Translations under genes and position numbers: made by a program
Part shown: one piece after another, positions 11,153-21,800 of the stretch
How positions within the stretch are numbered: position 1 is the stretch's first letter
Layout of the letters: each line of letters starts with the position of its first letter
Source of the DNA: Pictodentalium vernedei
Taxonomy: Eukaryota > Mollusca > Scaphopoda > Dentaliida > Dentaliidae
Direction: 5' to 3'
DNA length: 64,000 bases
Assembly: GCA_031216915.1 (NCBI GenBank)
Contig: CM062293.1
Coordinates: 154,388,285 to 154,452,284 of the forward strand
Notes under the pieces: generated by a model
What the model saw: the letters and a program-made list of their open reading frames with translations, nothing else
What the model was told of the DNA's origin: nothing
Database searches by the model: none

Positions 11153-11930
11153 TTAAATTACTAATCTTGCATGTGTTACCAAAAATACTTGACAATCTTT
11201 CATAACTATCTCGACTCAAAGGTTAAGTATTGTCTCCACATATGAATAGAATGGCATGTAAAAAAAAGCATGATTAGCGACTATAAACAGAGAAGGTGGA
11301 AAACACCTTAACATCACTTTTCCTATGGGTCACCACCATGTTATATAGCGTAACCTGCCAACGAGTTATGATATAAGCCTTTTATTTTCAGACCTGGATG
11401 ACATATGTCAGGATTAACTCTTAACCCGCTGAATATTTTCAAGATATTTTTCATCAAATCTAGTCATGGCTGCTTAACAGCAGCCATGACTAGATTTGAT
11501 GAAAATTTCATCTGAATTTAACAGAAGAAATCACTGGTGAAAAATTCCATTCCAATTACGGGAGTAAGATTTTATTAAATGTGCAAAAGTCATACTTATT
11601 TCAGTGGCAAGAGAAATCCTGTCCTGGGTAGGAATATCTGCCACCAGCATGCAATGAGCTGAACCTCTGTTTTTTTCCATCTGAAGTTCAATGCACTAGT
11701 CCAAGAGCCACCATGCTCCCTGTTTAAGTTGTAGGGAAATGATTTACCTATTACAATTTATGGGAGAGAACCTAACATCATGAGACTTGAAGACTTAATT
11801 TTTAGGGAAACAATATAAATGTATCTTGCCCAACTGGGAAAGTTGTCTAAAAAAGCAAGGTCAGGGCCGATGCAAGGCAAATTTCAATGTACATGTAGAT
11901 ATCCAGATGACTTTCAAGAGGAGGGCACGC
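11153..11930. other. Unassigned DNA around a perfect hairpin
   Basis: Apart from the right part of repeat X (to 11,398), this interval contains a perfect 27-bp inverted repeat with a 4-nt loop (11,448-11,474 and 11,479-11,505). The rest, to 11,930, is AT-rich and unrecognised. Confidence 0.4.
11448..11505. repeat. Perfect 27-bp hairpin, 4-nt loop
   Basis: The left arm ends 'tagtcatggctgct', the loop is 'taac', and the right arm begins 'agcagccatgacta'. The arms are fully complementary over 27 bp. Confidence 0.9.
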
Positions 11931-11934
11931 TGAC

Positions 11935-12290
11935 ATTGTGGTAACCGGTTCTCATCAGATCACTGAAGTTAAGCAACGTCGAGCCCGGTTAATCCTTGGA
12001 TGAGTGACCATCTGAGCAATCGATTCAGACTCCTGCGTTGTGTCCTTGGGCAAGGCACTTAACCCTGATTGTCCACATGGAGGCATCATGACGCCGTGTA
12101 CTAATGCATACTGCTCGTCGAAGGTGCGCATGTTTTCAACCAATCTAACCCTGCCTGTGCTGCAGTGCGGAGTTACGATGTTGGGGAGCTGGCAACTGCT
12201 TGTCATTGCTCAGTGGTTCTGTAAAACTGTCACCGACACGATATGACCTTGGCTGTTAATGTGTTGTTAGACCTTAATAAATAAATAAAT
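11935..12290 (+). mobile_element. 5S rRNA-headed SINE (SINE3 type)
   Basis: Positions 11,948-12,020 resemble the internal part of 5S rRNA: 'catcagatcactgaagtt', 'aagcaacgtcgagcccggtt', 'cttggatgagtgaccatct'. This covers the region that holds the 5S internal promoter (box A, intermediate element and box C). The body then switches to 'tgcgttgtgtccttgggcaa', shared with the tRNA-headed SINE at 48.9 kb. The tail 'ttaataaataaataaat' is LINE-like. It ends where MITE sequence begins at 12,290. Confidence 0.8.
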
Positions 12291-14010
12291 GGCAAAAACC
12301 GGACAGCGCTATTCACAAAAAATTCAATTTTCATTCTCTGCCTAAAAAACATAGCTTATGACCCCTCGTTGGAATGAGCTCATTCCAATGAGGGGTCATA
12401 AGCGAGGTCGAAAGCAAAAATGAAAGTGTCAATGACACTGTAGCTCAACTTCTTCAAGACATGTACATGTATAGTATATGACACAGCAATGACAAACATC
12501 TAGGTAATGACCTGATAACAAAGGTACATGTAAAGTATTGTAATAGTCTGTAGTAGTGTACATAAATGCTGACCGTAGCCTGTAACAAATGTGTAGGTAA
12601 AGTATTGTAAAGGTGGGCGACAGTTAGATGGTAAACTAGAAAAGAAATCTTTGAGTCCCAGAGTGGGTCTGACTGAACCCCAAAATATTTGTTCTCATAG
12701 CACAGTGATAACAAAGGCACCCAAAAACACTCGTTCCTGTCACAACGTGATAACAAAGGTACCCCAAGAAGTTTCATGAAGACCAGTTCATAAATACAGA
12801 CTCTAGCCAGAGCCGGACGACTGGCCATGGCATAAGCTCAAATTTGGCTTCGCCAAAGTTGAGCTAAAAACTGATTGGACCTAATTTTGGTACAAAATGG
12901 CCACTGGCAGCCATCTTGAAATTTGGACCGCACCCAGAAACACTCGTTCTCATCCCAAGGTGATAACAAAGGTACCCAAGAAGTTTCATGAAGACCAGTT
13001 CATAAATACAGACTCTAGCCCGAGCCATATTGACATGTGCCCTTACGGTGTATAAGTAGCACTGAACAAAATCAAAGTTCATCTAATTTGCATAATTTCT
13101 GCACGAGAAAAAAACCTGTATTATAGGTGATGTATTCCATGTTACTAAACATTCATACAAAAATTTATTCAAATCAGAACTTTCATACAGAAGTTCTGTA
13201 CAAAAAACTTATTTCACTAATTTTAGTACAAAATGGCGCCGGCAGCGATCTTGAATTTCGGACCGCACACAAAAACACTCATTCTCCTCCCAAGGTGATA
13301 ACAAAGGTACCCAAGAAGTTTTGTAAAGATCGGTTCATAAATACAGCCTCTAGCCTGAGCTGTATAGAAGTTGTGTACAAAAAACTGATTGGACCTAATT
13401 TCGGTACAAAATGGCCACAGGCAGCCATCTCGAATTTTGGACCGCACCCAGAAACAGTCGTTCTCCTCCCAAGGTGATAACAAAGGTACCCAAGAAGTTT
13501 CGTGAAAATTGGTTCATAAATATAGACTCTAGCCCAAGCCATATTGACATTTGCAGTTACAGTGCTGAAAGTAACACTAAATAGATCAAAGTTAGTCTAA
13601 TTGGCATAATTTATGCACGAGAAAAAAACCTGTATTATATGTGATGTATCCCATGGTACTAAACATTCACACACAAAATTATTCAAATCAGAGCTTTCAT
13701 ATGGAAGTTCTGCGCAAAAATCTGACTGCACCTAATTTTGTACAAAATGGCTGCCAGCGCCCATCTTAAATTTCGGACCGGACCCCAAAACACCCGTTCT
13801 CGCCCCACGGTAATAACAAAGATACCCAAGAAGTTTCGTAAAGATCGGTTCATAAATACGGCCTCTAGCCCGAGCCGTATTGAATTGTTGATGGACAGAC
13901 GAACGACTGGCCATGGCATAAGCTCAAATTTGACTTACGTCAAAGTTGAGCTAAAAATTATGTCATTCAATAATTTTGTTTGTAAGTGTCGTCTGCTTTT
14001 TGTGATAAAG
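12291..14010. mobile_element. TTAA-1 type palindromic MITE, split by HLE-A copy 2
   Basis: The left part, 12,291-12,419, has 'aaaaccggacagcgctattc' and the central palindrome 'gacccctcgttggaatgagc' / 'cattccaatgaggggtcat'. The right part resumes at about 13,958 with 'attcaataattttgtttg' and 'aagtgtcgtctgctttt'. Both halves match the intact MITE at 38,872-39,103. The ends are degraded and no TTAA is visible here. Confidence 0.6.
12420..13957 (+). mobile_element. HLE-A element, copy 2, with an internal second 3' terminus
   Basis: The 5' signature at 12,420 and 3' hairpin at about 13,920-13,957 match copy 1. A second complete 3' terminus (gactggccatggcataagct, hairpin, gttgagctaaaaa) lies inside at 12,820-12,868 and is followed directly by more core units. 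The core repeats are as in copy 1. Confidence 0.7.
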
Positions 14011-14234
14011 GGATCACAAAATAATGCTAGTAAAAAAATCCTCGCATTTTATTTTGTAGAAGGTCAATTTGGTCCTGGGTTAATCTGTATGAGAAAACAA
14101 ATTTGTTTTTCATCTGCATGCACATGTGAAATGCATCAATTAAATCTTCAGTGCAAAGTTAATGAGTTTACTTTAATTATTTTTTATAGTAGAAGTCACT
14201 GTGCAGAGACATGCAAAAGTTTTCAAATTTGATG

Positions 14235-15815
14235 GCTTTCTCAACATGTGATTAGTCTGTTCATGACTCGATTGCGTGGGAACAACAGATTTGTTTGTCT
14301 GTTTATTTAGGCTAAGAGTCACTTTCAACATCTACGGCTAAGTATTGTGACAGCAAGATACATGCATAAAGTTTGGCAGAACGTATATACAATTATGTTG
14401 TCCACAGCATCGAGCAGGTTGTTCAATTATTTAGTTATTGGTGTTTAAGGTCACATACTTTTGCACAATGGCCAATTGTGACCGCAACATGGAGATAAAG
14501 TCAAGCCCAGCGAATTGTTTATACCCATGTTGCCCATTTTAGAAGGCTGTCACCCCAAGAACTGGTGACTGGATCCTATTTTACCAGTAAAACAGAGCTT
14601 GTTTACCACAGTAAACAATCACTGCTTCACTTCCCGGGGGTTCTCACAGGAACAGGCTGTTCAAATTCATGAATATTGACAGTGAGGTGGGTAAAAAACA
14701 TCCTGTCATTTGTTCAGCCAACAGAAGGCATGAACTTGGGCTGCCTCAAGAGTAGTCAATGAATCTGTATCACATTGTATGTATTACTATAATGCAGGTT
14801 GAAACACAGGTAATACTGACAAATGAAAAAACAATGCTGTGGCTGAATATCTGGACACAATATCCATTAAATGGACAGTTTGATACAATGCTGTGACAAC
14901 AGACAACAGTGTTGAGTCACATTTGACAGCCAGACAACATCATGTTTTCAGTCCTTTGACTTTTGGTGTGAATGATGATACCAGGGCCTCCAGGGCTTAT
15001 ATGGATTCTCGCAAAAATGGTTGTGAGAATCCATACCTGCTATGAGTGTCCCAGTATCCCATGAGACCACTGTGATTGAATCCCTGTCGTTTACTGATAC
15101 ATGTTAATCCTTTATCAAACACAGCTTTTTAATTTTTAAAACATAACTGAATTTGACTTTAAACTTTAAAAAAAACAACAATATTTATCACTAAAATCTT
15201 ACAAATATGAGCCGGTTCCCAGGACAGCCATATTTGTACAATTTTATTGACCAGTGCCAGGATATTTTAGATCATTTCAGCCTCACATTGCTTCATTTGC
15301 TGTCATTATGTAAGGTAAAGGATTAAATGAACTGAACTTTTTTCACAAGAATCCCAGCAGACGGTCGGCGAGAATCAACATGGATTCTTGCTGTTTTTGT
15401 TGCACGAATCTTTGTGTGAATCGATTCTCAGATTCTCATTGAAACATATAGGCCATGCGTTTCAAATCTTCAACTCTCCATGTGACAGATCAGTTTGTAG
15501 TCAACAATGAAATGATTCTGAAATCAAAACATCACGATTGTTGAAAAGTTTATCTTACAACCGATATCATAATAAAAATATGTGCATACATTTCTGTTTT
15601 GCCTTGATACGAAAAGTACATGGATGTCAGGCATATCAAGGGAGCCAACTATAAATGCATATACAGGTCAGTGAGTGTGTATTAATTAATGCATTTCTTT
15701 GCACTTGTCAGTAGCAGCATTCACCATAGAAAGCTGTTTCTGGTGATCTTGGTAGTAAAACATGATACATGTAATCCCAAAGCTTGACTTTAAACAAACA
15801 AATCAATGTTTAATT
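14235..15815. other. Unassigned AT-rich DNA with SINE/LINE-tail remnants
   Basis: At 14,425-14,650 a minus-strand repeat shares 'ttattggtgttta' and 'agtttaccacagtaaacaa'-type sequence with 57,960-58,190, so it is a dispersed family with a SINE/LINE-like tail. At 15,003-15,038 a short inverted repeat 'atggattctc..gagaatccat' is seen. Nothing else is recognised, and no credible exon. Confidence 0.4.
14425..14650 (-). mobile_element. Dispersed repeat with LINE/SINE-like 3' tail (family T, copy 1)
   Basis: Shared landmarks with 57,960-58,190 are 'gttattggtgttta', 'agataaagtcaag'/'ataaagtcaag', 'tgttgcccattttag', 'ctggatcctatt'/'ggatcctatta' and 'cttgtttaccacag'. The tail faces the left end, so the element is on the minus strand. 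It may be a SINE or the 3' end of a LINE. Confidence 0.5.
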
Positions 15816-15820
15816 GTTAA

Positions 15821-16062
15821 CTGGTAGTGTGCTGGAAGCCCATATTTGGGCTTTATTCTTAAGTGCAACTGATTCAACTTGAAGGCATCATTTTTGGTGG
15901 ATTAGCTTCATATTACCTCTGAAGTTAAATAAATTTGTCTGTTAGGATTTGCCTTGTTACAATTCATGAGAGAGTGCCTATAGGCACTCTCTCATGAATT
16001 GTAACAAGGCACAGACACATGAATAAATGTTGATGACCAAAAATAATTCAACACTCTACAAG
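15821..16062. mobile_element. TTAA-2 MITE, copy 1
   Basis: TTAA at 15,817-15,820 and 16,063-16,066 flank inverted ends CTGGTAGTGTGCTGGAAG and CTTGTAGAGTGTTGAATT (reverse complement). Homologous to the better preserved copy at 22,532-22,737. Its middle holds a 62-bp perfect palindrome. TTAA duplication suggests piggyBac- or Kolobok-type mobilisation. Confidence 0.65.
15950..16011. repeat. Perfect 62-bp palindrome without loop
   Basis: The left arm (15,950-15,980) ends 'gagagagtgccta' and the right arm (15,981-16,011) begins 'taggcactctctc'. The arms are 31 bp, fully complementary, with no spacer. The right arm corresponds to native MITE sequence ('gaattgtaacaag' also occurs at 22,674), so the left arm is an inverted duplicate. 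Confidence 0.9.
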
Positions 16063-16165
16063 TTAATTAATGCTATTGAAAGTTGAGGCACCCCCAACCC
16101 CATCACCGTATATTCCTGACATTATGTGACCCTGGCGGCTGAATGAGTCGTTAAAACCAAATAAA

Positions 16166-16260
16166 CACACAAGAGGTGCCAAGGGGCCTGAAGCACTCAC
16201 TTGACAAACAACAACTGATTCTTCATAAAGAGATTAAAGGATATTTTTTTAAAATAACTG
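16166..16260 (+). mobile_element. HLE-B 5' end, solo/truncated
   Basis: 'acaagaggtgccaaggggcc' and 'gcactcacttgac' match the HLE-B 5' end at 28,160 ('caagaggccccagggcgctc', 'acctgac'). It is followed within 100 bp by the satellite block, so either the element is truncated or the block is its core. Confidence 0.5.
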
Positions 16261-17708
16261 GTTACTTATTATTTGGATTTTCCTAAAGGGAAAATCTATT
16301 TGTTATTGCAATGATTATTTTTTTTTTTTTTTTTTTTTTTATTATTATTATTATTATTCTTCCACACTTTTATTTTCACTATTTCTCGAAAACGCTCTGA
16401 ACGATTTTTTTAAAAGTTTCTGTACTCATAAAGGGTCATAAGTTGTATGCCCTCGCCATATTCTCATTTTTCTGAAAATGTTTTTGTTAAGCCTTTAACA
16501 AAAATTGTCAGCAGCTCATATCTTTGAACTGGAAAGGGCGATTGACTTGAAAGTTTCGCAGACATGTCAGCAATATACTCCTCTATCAGCATATCGTACA
16601 AAAATGTATGTAGTTAACACCTTTCTACCAAAACATTTTTCGAAACGAAAAAAATGTTCAAAATTTGACCATTTTTTAACTCAATCTCGGGACAGGGATA
16701 TGCTGAACCATCTAAAATGGCTCAGAAATGAAGACTGTATCACCGAATTGTAAAAACCATCGAAAAAGTTTCGGCTCGAATTTCCGACAATCCAAAATGG
16801 CGGCCGAAAAATCGAATTTTAATTTTCGGTTATTTATGCGTTTCAGGCCATTTGGAGAGGAAAAAAAATTTTTTTTTGCTCCATAAAAATTTTCGGTTTG
16901 GACTTAGAAATTTTCGACCAAAAGTCGGAAATTTTTGTTACGGCCGGGCTACTTTGCCGTCACAGTACTCAACAACGGGGATGATTTGAAAGCTTCTAAG
17001 GGTAGAAATGTTGAATTCACAGTGTACATGAATAGTTATCGTCTTTTGGAATTGGTGTTATTCTTCGTTTGGCTTCTGCTAGCAGTCAAACATGGCTCCG
17101 GGACACTGTGACCAAAAATTGAAAAAAGTTTTTTTGTATTTTTTTTTTACTTTATTATGTCTAGATTCATTAGTTCTCATAAATAAAAACTATCAATGAG
17201 GGCCATGAGTCCTAATAAATAAAACCATCAGTGTTTGGGGCAAAATGTTTCTTCTTGGGCAAAAACGCCCCAAAACGCCCAAACATTCATAGGCCAATAT
17301 CTCATGAAGGAAAAATGCTATCGACTTAATTTCTCGACAGACTTGTCAGAATTACTCTTGTCTAAAACAAATATAATCGGTATTTTTTTCCATTTTTTAT
17401 GTTTTCTGCCAAAATTTTTCACAAAACTGAAAGTTATCTCGAAAATCGGCCATTTTGGATTGAAATATCGGAACCCCAGGAGCGATTTTTTAAATAAAGT
17501 TCAGCAATTGATAACTCATTTTGTACCCTAACAGAAAATGGAAAAACCAAAAACTCCTTGTCGCTAGATTTTGCTGTAGATGAGGGTGAAGGAAGGTACC
17601 CTCAAATGTGGGTCGAAAGTTGGCGAAATTGAAAAAAAGGTTACCTTAATGTATGGCAATGGTATAAACTACTGGCGGTCTCGACGATATACGGATGCGA
17701 AATAACAC

Positions 17709-18022
17709 CTTGAAGCCAGTTAGGCAAGTTGGCACAAGAAACGGGGACTTCATGCTCAGTCGCAGCTCTACACTCGTCTACAACACTGCCTAGGGCCATT
17801 CCAAACTGATAGAGTCTGGACGAATAGTGTTCTCACTTTCCACGCGATGGGCGATGTTTCCACGCTGTCTGGACACTCGCATTGGATGCCATAATGTCGG
17901 ACAGGCTCTGTAGAACAAGTTCTGAAAATTTCAAGTCGCTGTCTTCCACGGTCTCGACACAGCTCGTGTATGTCTGAAGTGCAATTGTAATGTCTAATTG
18001 GAGAATTTTCGTGAATCTTTTC
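17709..18022 (-). pseudogene. Exon-like segment, copy A (stop-containing paralogue)
   Basis: On the minus strand an acceptor-like 'tttttggcag' precedes GAAAAGATTCACG, and the segment ends CTTCAAG before GTGTTA, a donor-like GT. Its translation is homologous along its length to copy B (shared blocks include KRFTK, SDLKFS, AWKH and HYSSRLYQFGM/YYSSRLYQFGM). It is 314 nt against 317 nt, a difference of exactly one codon. It carries one in-frame TGA, so it is probably a pseudo-exon. I do not recognise the protein. Confidence 0.5.
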
Positions 18023-18099
18023 CTGCCAAAAAGATACTCACCGCCGATTTCTTATAACTTCAAATTCTAACAATTATCTAAGGTTTAAATGTAGTGTCT

Positions 18100-18190
18100 G
18101 GGAGGCCCCCCCCCACACACACACACACACCGCAGCTCCAGCCACTAACACTAACCCTAACCCTACACCCCCCCCCCCCCCCCCGCACTT
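18100..18190. repeat. (AC)n, short telomere-like and poly-C tract
   Basis: A simple-sequence run of ac repeats is followed by two copies of 'ccctaa' and a long C tract (18,166-18,184). It separates exon-like copies A and B. Confidence 0.85.
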
Positions 18191-18308
18191 TCCCACCTTA
18201 GCAGCATTCTGGCTCGAAAGTAGCTAAAATGACAAGAGGCTAAATTAATGTATGACAACGGTACAAATTACGAGTGGTGAAGGACGATATTGAGACAAAC
18301 AATCATAC

Positions 18309-18625
18309 CTTGGAGCCGGTTAAGCAATGTGGCACCGAAACCTGGCACTTTATGCTCAATCACTGCTGTACAGCCATCTACATCACTGCCCAAGTCCATT
18401 CCAAACTGATAAAGTCGGGACGAATAGTACTCTCTCTTTCCACGCGTCGTGTGGTGCTTCCACGCCGTGGAAACACTCGATTCCAGTGCCAAAATGTCGG
18501 CCAGGCTTCGTAGAACAAGTCCTGAAAATTTCAAGTCGCTACTTTCAGCGGTCTGGACACAGTCCGTGTATATCTGAAGTGCTATTTTAATGATGTTTAA
18601 TATGCAAAGTTTCGTGAATCTTTTC
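18309..18625 (-). CDS. Exon-like segment, copy B, open throughout; unknown protein
   Basis: On the minus strand the segment starts after an AG ('catgcag') at 18,625 and ends CTCCAAG before GTATGA, a plausible donor. The frame is open across the whole 317 nt. The 128-residue open frame that contains it (18,268-18,654) includes KRFTK, CVQTAESSDLKFSGLVL, YYSSRLYQFGMDLGS and a C-terminal LLNRLQG. The differences from copy A preserve the frame, including a whole-codon indel, which points to past selection on protein. The family is not recognised. It could be an internal exon of a host gene or part of a mobile element. No flanking exons were found. Confidence 0.4.
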
Positions 18626-19059
18626 CTGCATGCCAAAAACCTACTTACCACCAATTTCTTTTGACTTTTAACTTCTGACGTTTCTCAAAGATTTAAAGGT
18701 TGCGTTGGGTTCCCTGGGTGGCGGTCTTAAAGAAGCAACTTCGATTTACAGTCAACTCATCACCAGTCACACCCAGTTGTAAGTTTTAAGAGGAACTACC
18801 CCAGAGAGGGATGAGTAGGGCAGTCTGCGCCCATTCACGACGTCTTCTTTCCTACCGGCTTGAAAAAGACCAAATTCCAAAAATTACCTCCTCTCTTCAA
18901 ACCGCTATTTCTCAGCCAATTCTTGGCGGATTTCCATGAAATTTTCACTCAGCGTTCACGAATATCTGTTGCATCACATGCCCTGAAGAGTGACACGAAT
19001 TTCGCATTTCGTCATTCTCGAAATCGAGAAAAGCGTATGCGCATGCGCACGAGGTTCTC

Positions 19060-19165
19060 ACGGGCCACATGCTGGGTTTCTGGATTTTCCAGCGATGTGG
19101 TCGTGTTTGGCAGAGCTTCTAGAACAAATGCTGAAAACTTCGAGTCGCTGCTCCAAAAACTCTCG
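19060..19165 (-). pseudogene. Exon-like segment, copy C, partial
   Basis: On the minus strand this reads a block like SSDSKFSAFVLEALPNTTTS, aligning with ESSDLKFSGLVLRSLADILA of copy B. Similarity fades after about 35 residues, and the flanks are not alignable by eye. It would be the third member of the tandem series. Confidence 0.35.
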
Positions 19166-19202
19166 CCACAATATACTGTACATGGAACGGAGTGTTTACT
19201 TT

Positions 19203-19478
19203 TTATTTGGATTTTCCTAAAGGGAAAATCTATTTGTTATTGCAATGATTATTTTTTTTTTTTTTATTATTTGGATTTTCCTAAAGGGAAAATCTATTTG
19301 TTATTGCAATGATTATTTTTTTTTTTTTATTATTTGGATTTTCCTAAAGGGAAAATCTATTTGTTATTGCAATGATTATTTTTTTTTTTTTTTTTTTTTT
19401 TTATTATTTGGATTTTCCTAAAGGGAAAATCTATTTGTTATTGCAATGATTATTTTTTTTTTTTTTTTTTTTTTTATC
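19203..19478. repeat. Four tandem 63-77 bp units with hairpin (terminus-like)
   Basis: Each unit has 'tatttggattttcctaaagg' then 'gaaaatctatttgttattgc', followed by 'aatgatta' and a T tract. GATTTTCC and GGAAAATC form a small stem around 'taaag'. Units begin near 19,203, 19,266, 19,330 and 19,402. A single unit at 16,264 opens the first satellite array, so this may be a repeated element terminus. Confidence 0.8.
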
Positions 19479-21524
19479 ATTATTATTATTATTCTTCCAC
19501 ACTTTTATTTTCACTATTTCTCGAAAACGCTCTGAACGATTTTTTTTTAAGTTTTTATAATCATAAAGGGTCGTAAGTTGTATGCCCTCGCCATATTCCC
19601 ATTTTTCTGAAAATGTTTTTGTTAACCCTTTAACAAAAATTGTCGACAGCTCATATCTTTGGACTGGAAAGGGCGATTGACTTGACATTTTCGCAGACAT
19701 GCCCGCAATATACCCCTCTATCAGCATATGGTACAAAAATGTATGTAGTTAACACCTTTCTGCCAAAACATTTTTTGAAACGAAAAAAAATTTCAAAATT
19801 TGACCATTTTTTAACTCAATCTCGGGACATGGATATGCTGAACAATCCAAAATGACTTGGAAATGAAGACTCTATCACCGAATTGTGAAAACCATCGAAA
19901 ACAAATCGATTCGAATTTCCGACAATCCAAAATGGCCGCCGAAAAATCGTATTTTTATTTTCGGTTATTTATGCGTTTCAGGCCATTTGGAGACGAAAAA
20001 AATTTTTTTTTGCACCAGAAAAATTTTCGGTTTGGACTTAGAAATTTTCGACCAAAAGTCGGAAATTTTTGTTACGACCGGGCTACTTTGCCGTCACAGT
20101 ACTCAACAACGGGGATGATTTGGCAGCTACTAAGGTTAGAAATGTTGAAATCACAGTGTACATAAACAGTTATCGTCTTTTGGAATTTGAGTTGTTCTTT
20201 GTTTGGCTTCTGCTAGCAGTCAAACATGGCTTCGGGACACTGTGAGCAAAAATTGAAAAAAATTTTCTCGTGTTTTTTTTTACTTTATTATGTCTAGGTT
20301 CATTAGTTCTCATAAATGAAAACTATCAATGATGGCCATGAGTCCTAATAAATAAAACCATCAGTATTTGGGGCAAAATGTTTCTTGTTGGGCAAAAACG
20401 CCCAAAAACACCCAAACATTCATAGGTCAATATCTCATGAAGGAAAAATGCTATCGACTTAATTCCTCGACAGACTTGTTAGAACTACTCTTGTCTAAAA
20501 CAAACATAATCGGTATTTTTTCCATTTTTTATGTTTTCTGCCAAAATTTTTCACAAAACGGAAAGTTATATCGAAAATCAGCCATATTGGATTGAAATAT
20601 CAAGATTTAAATATAATGAGCCCTCTAAAAGGGATCCAAATTGAAGGCAGTAATACCGCTTTATAAGAAAAATCGAAAGAATTTCGTTTCGATTTTTCGT
20701 TAATCCAAAATGGCGGCCAAAAAATCGAAAATCTTTTTTTTCGTTTTTATGCGTTTCGTTCAATTTTGAGACAAAAAATTCTTTTTTTTTCTACACTGAA
20801 AATTTTCGGTCCGCTTCAGACTGAAATTTTTGACCAAATGTCCAAAATTTTTGTTACGACTGGGCTACTTTGGGATCAGAGTACACAATAACGTGGATGA
20901 TTTGAAAGCTTCTGATGTCAGAAATGTTGAATTCACAGTGTACATGAACAGTTGTCATCTTTTGGAATTGGGGTTGTTCTTCGTTTGGCTTCTGCTAGCA
21001 GTCAAACATGGCTTCGGGACCCTGTGACCAAAAATTGAAAAAAAATTTCTTGTGTTTTTCTTTACTTTATTATGTCTAGATTCATTAGTTCTGATAAATA
21101 AAACTATCCGCATATTGCGGAAAATGTTTTTCCAGCCAAAACCGTCCAAAAATGCCCAAATATGCAGGAGCCGATATCTTTGGACTGGAAGAGGCGATTA
21201 ACTTGAACTTTTCACGGGAATGACTGTAATACACTTCTCTATTAATCAAGGGCACAAAATGGTAGTTGATTAACGCCTTTCTGCCAAAACATTTCACGAA
21301 ACCGAAAAAAATTCAAATTTTTATTTGGTATGGAGCTCCCTTAGGACTTGCTGAGTAGAACAGTCAGTAAAAACACAAAGGAAAATCCTGTGTATTGTTC
21401 CGAAGGTACAATCACTTCCTCTAGTTTACTTTCATTTTTTTATTGTTTGCAAGACAGTTTATCGTACTGTTATCACTCTCCAATGTAAATTTTATTGAAA
21501 CATGCAATAAGCACAAATATAATA

Positions 21525-21800
21525 ATTATTTATTTATTCATTTATTACGGTTTAATGACACATTAACAGCCAAGGACATATCGTGTTGGTGACAGTTTTA
21601 TGGGTGGAGGAAGTTGGAGTACCCGGAGAGAAACACCGAGCAATGACAAGTAGTTGCCAGCTCCCCAACATCGTAACTCCACACTGCAGCACAGACAGGG
21701 TTAGATTGGTTGAAGACAAGCGCACCATTGACGTGCAGTACGCCTTAGTACACGGCGGCATCGTGCCCCCATGTGGACAATCAGGGTGAAGTGCCTAATA
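21525..21800 (-). mobile_element. SINE copy, 5' truncated
   Basis: On the minus strand: 'caccctgattgtccacatgg', 'gtactaaggcgtactgcacg', 'gcgcttgtcttcaaccaatc', 'taaccctgtctgtgctgcag', 'acgatgttggggagctggca', then the 'aaaactgtcaccaacacgat' segment and a tail ending 'aataaatgaataaata'. It matches the body of the SINE at 12.1 kb closely but lacks the promoter head. Confidence 0.75.

Larger units (their letters stand above)
7602..11398. mobile_element. Outer MITE-like repeat X, split by nested insertions
   Basis: The left part (7,602-7,690: 'ttggaaataacctgtgaa', 'tttaggttacg') and right part (11,153-11,398: 'actcgactcaaaggtt', 'tccacatatgaatagaatgg', 'taacctgccaac', 'atataagccttttatttt') together match the uninterrupted copy at 22,866-23,257. 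The interruption is a nested stack of hAT-like elements. The terminal sequences are imperfect inverted repeats of each other (ggaaataacctg / ggaagtaaaggcc type). Confidence 0.55.
16264..21330. repeat. Complex satellite block
   Basis: Two long related arrays (16,300-17,530 and 19,470-21,300) share units such as 'cagctcatatctttg', 'gactggaaagggcgattgac', 'acacctttctgccaaaacat', 'gttattctt', 'tctgctagcagtcaaacatg' and 'tttttatgcgtttc'. The latter A/T-rich part is the reverse-oriented relative of the repeats at 28.4, 35.8 and 47.8 kb. Open frames here (for example 16,505-16,753, 17,235-17,531, 20,368-20,595) recur with the repeat period and are not taken as genes. The arrays are separated by exon-like segments at 17.7-19.2 kb. 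Confidence 0.7.

Noticed and set aside
11948-12020. 5S rRNA gene
   Set aside because: Only the internal part resembles 5S rRNA, with many changes, and it is fused to a SINE body and tail.
16505-17531. Open frames in the satellite block (also 19,640-20,595)
   Set aside because: They recur with the repeat period, appear in several frames and strands, and lack domains.
18140-18165. Interstitial telomere
   Set aside because: Only two ccctaa units in a simple-sequence tract.
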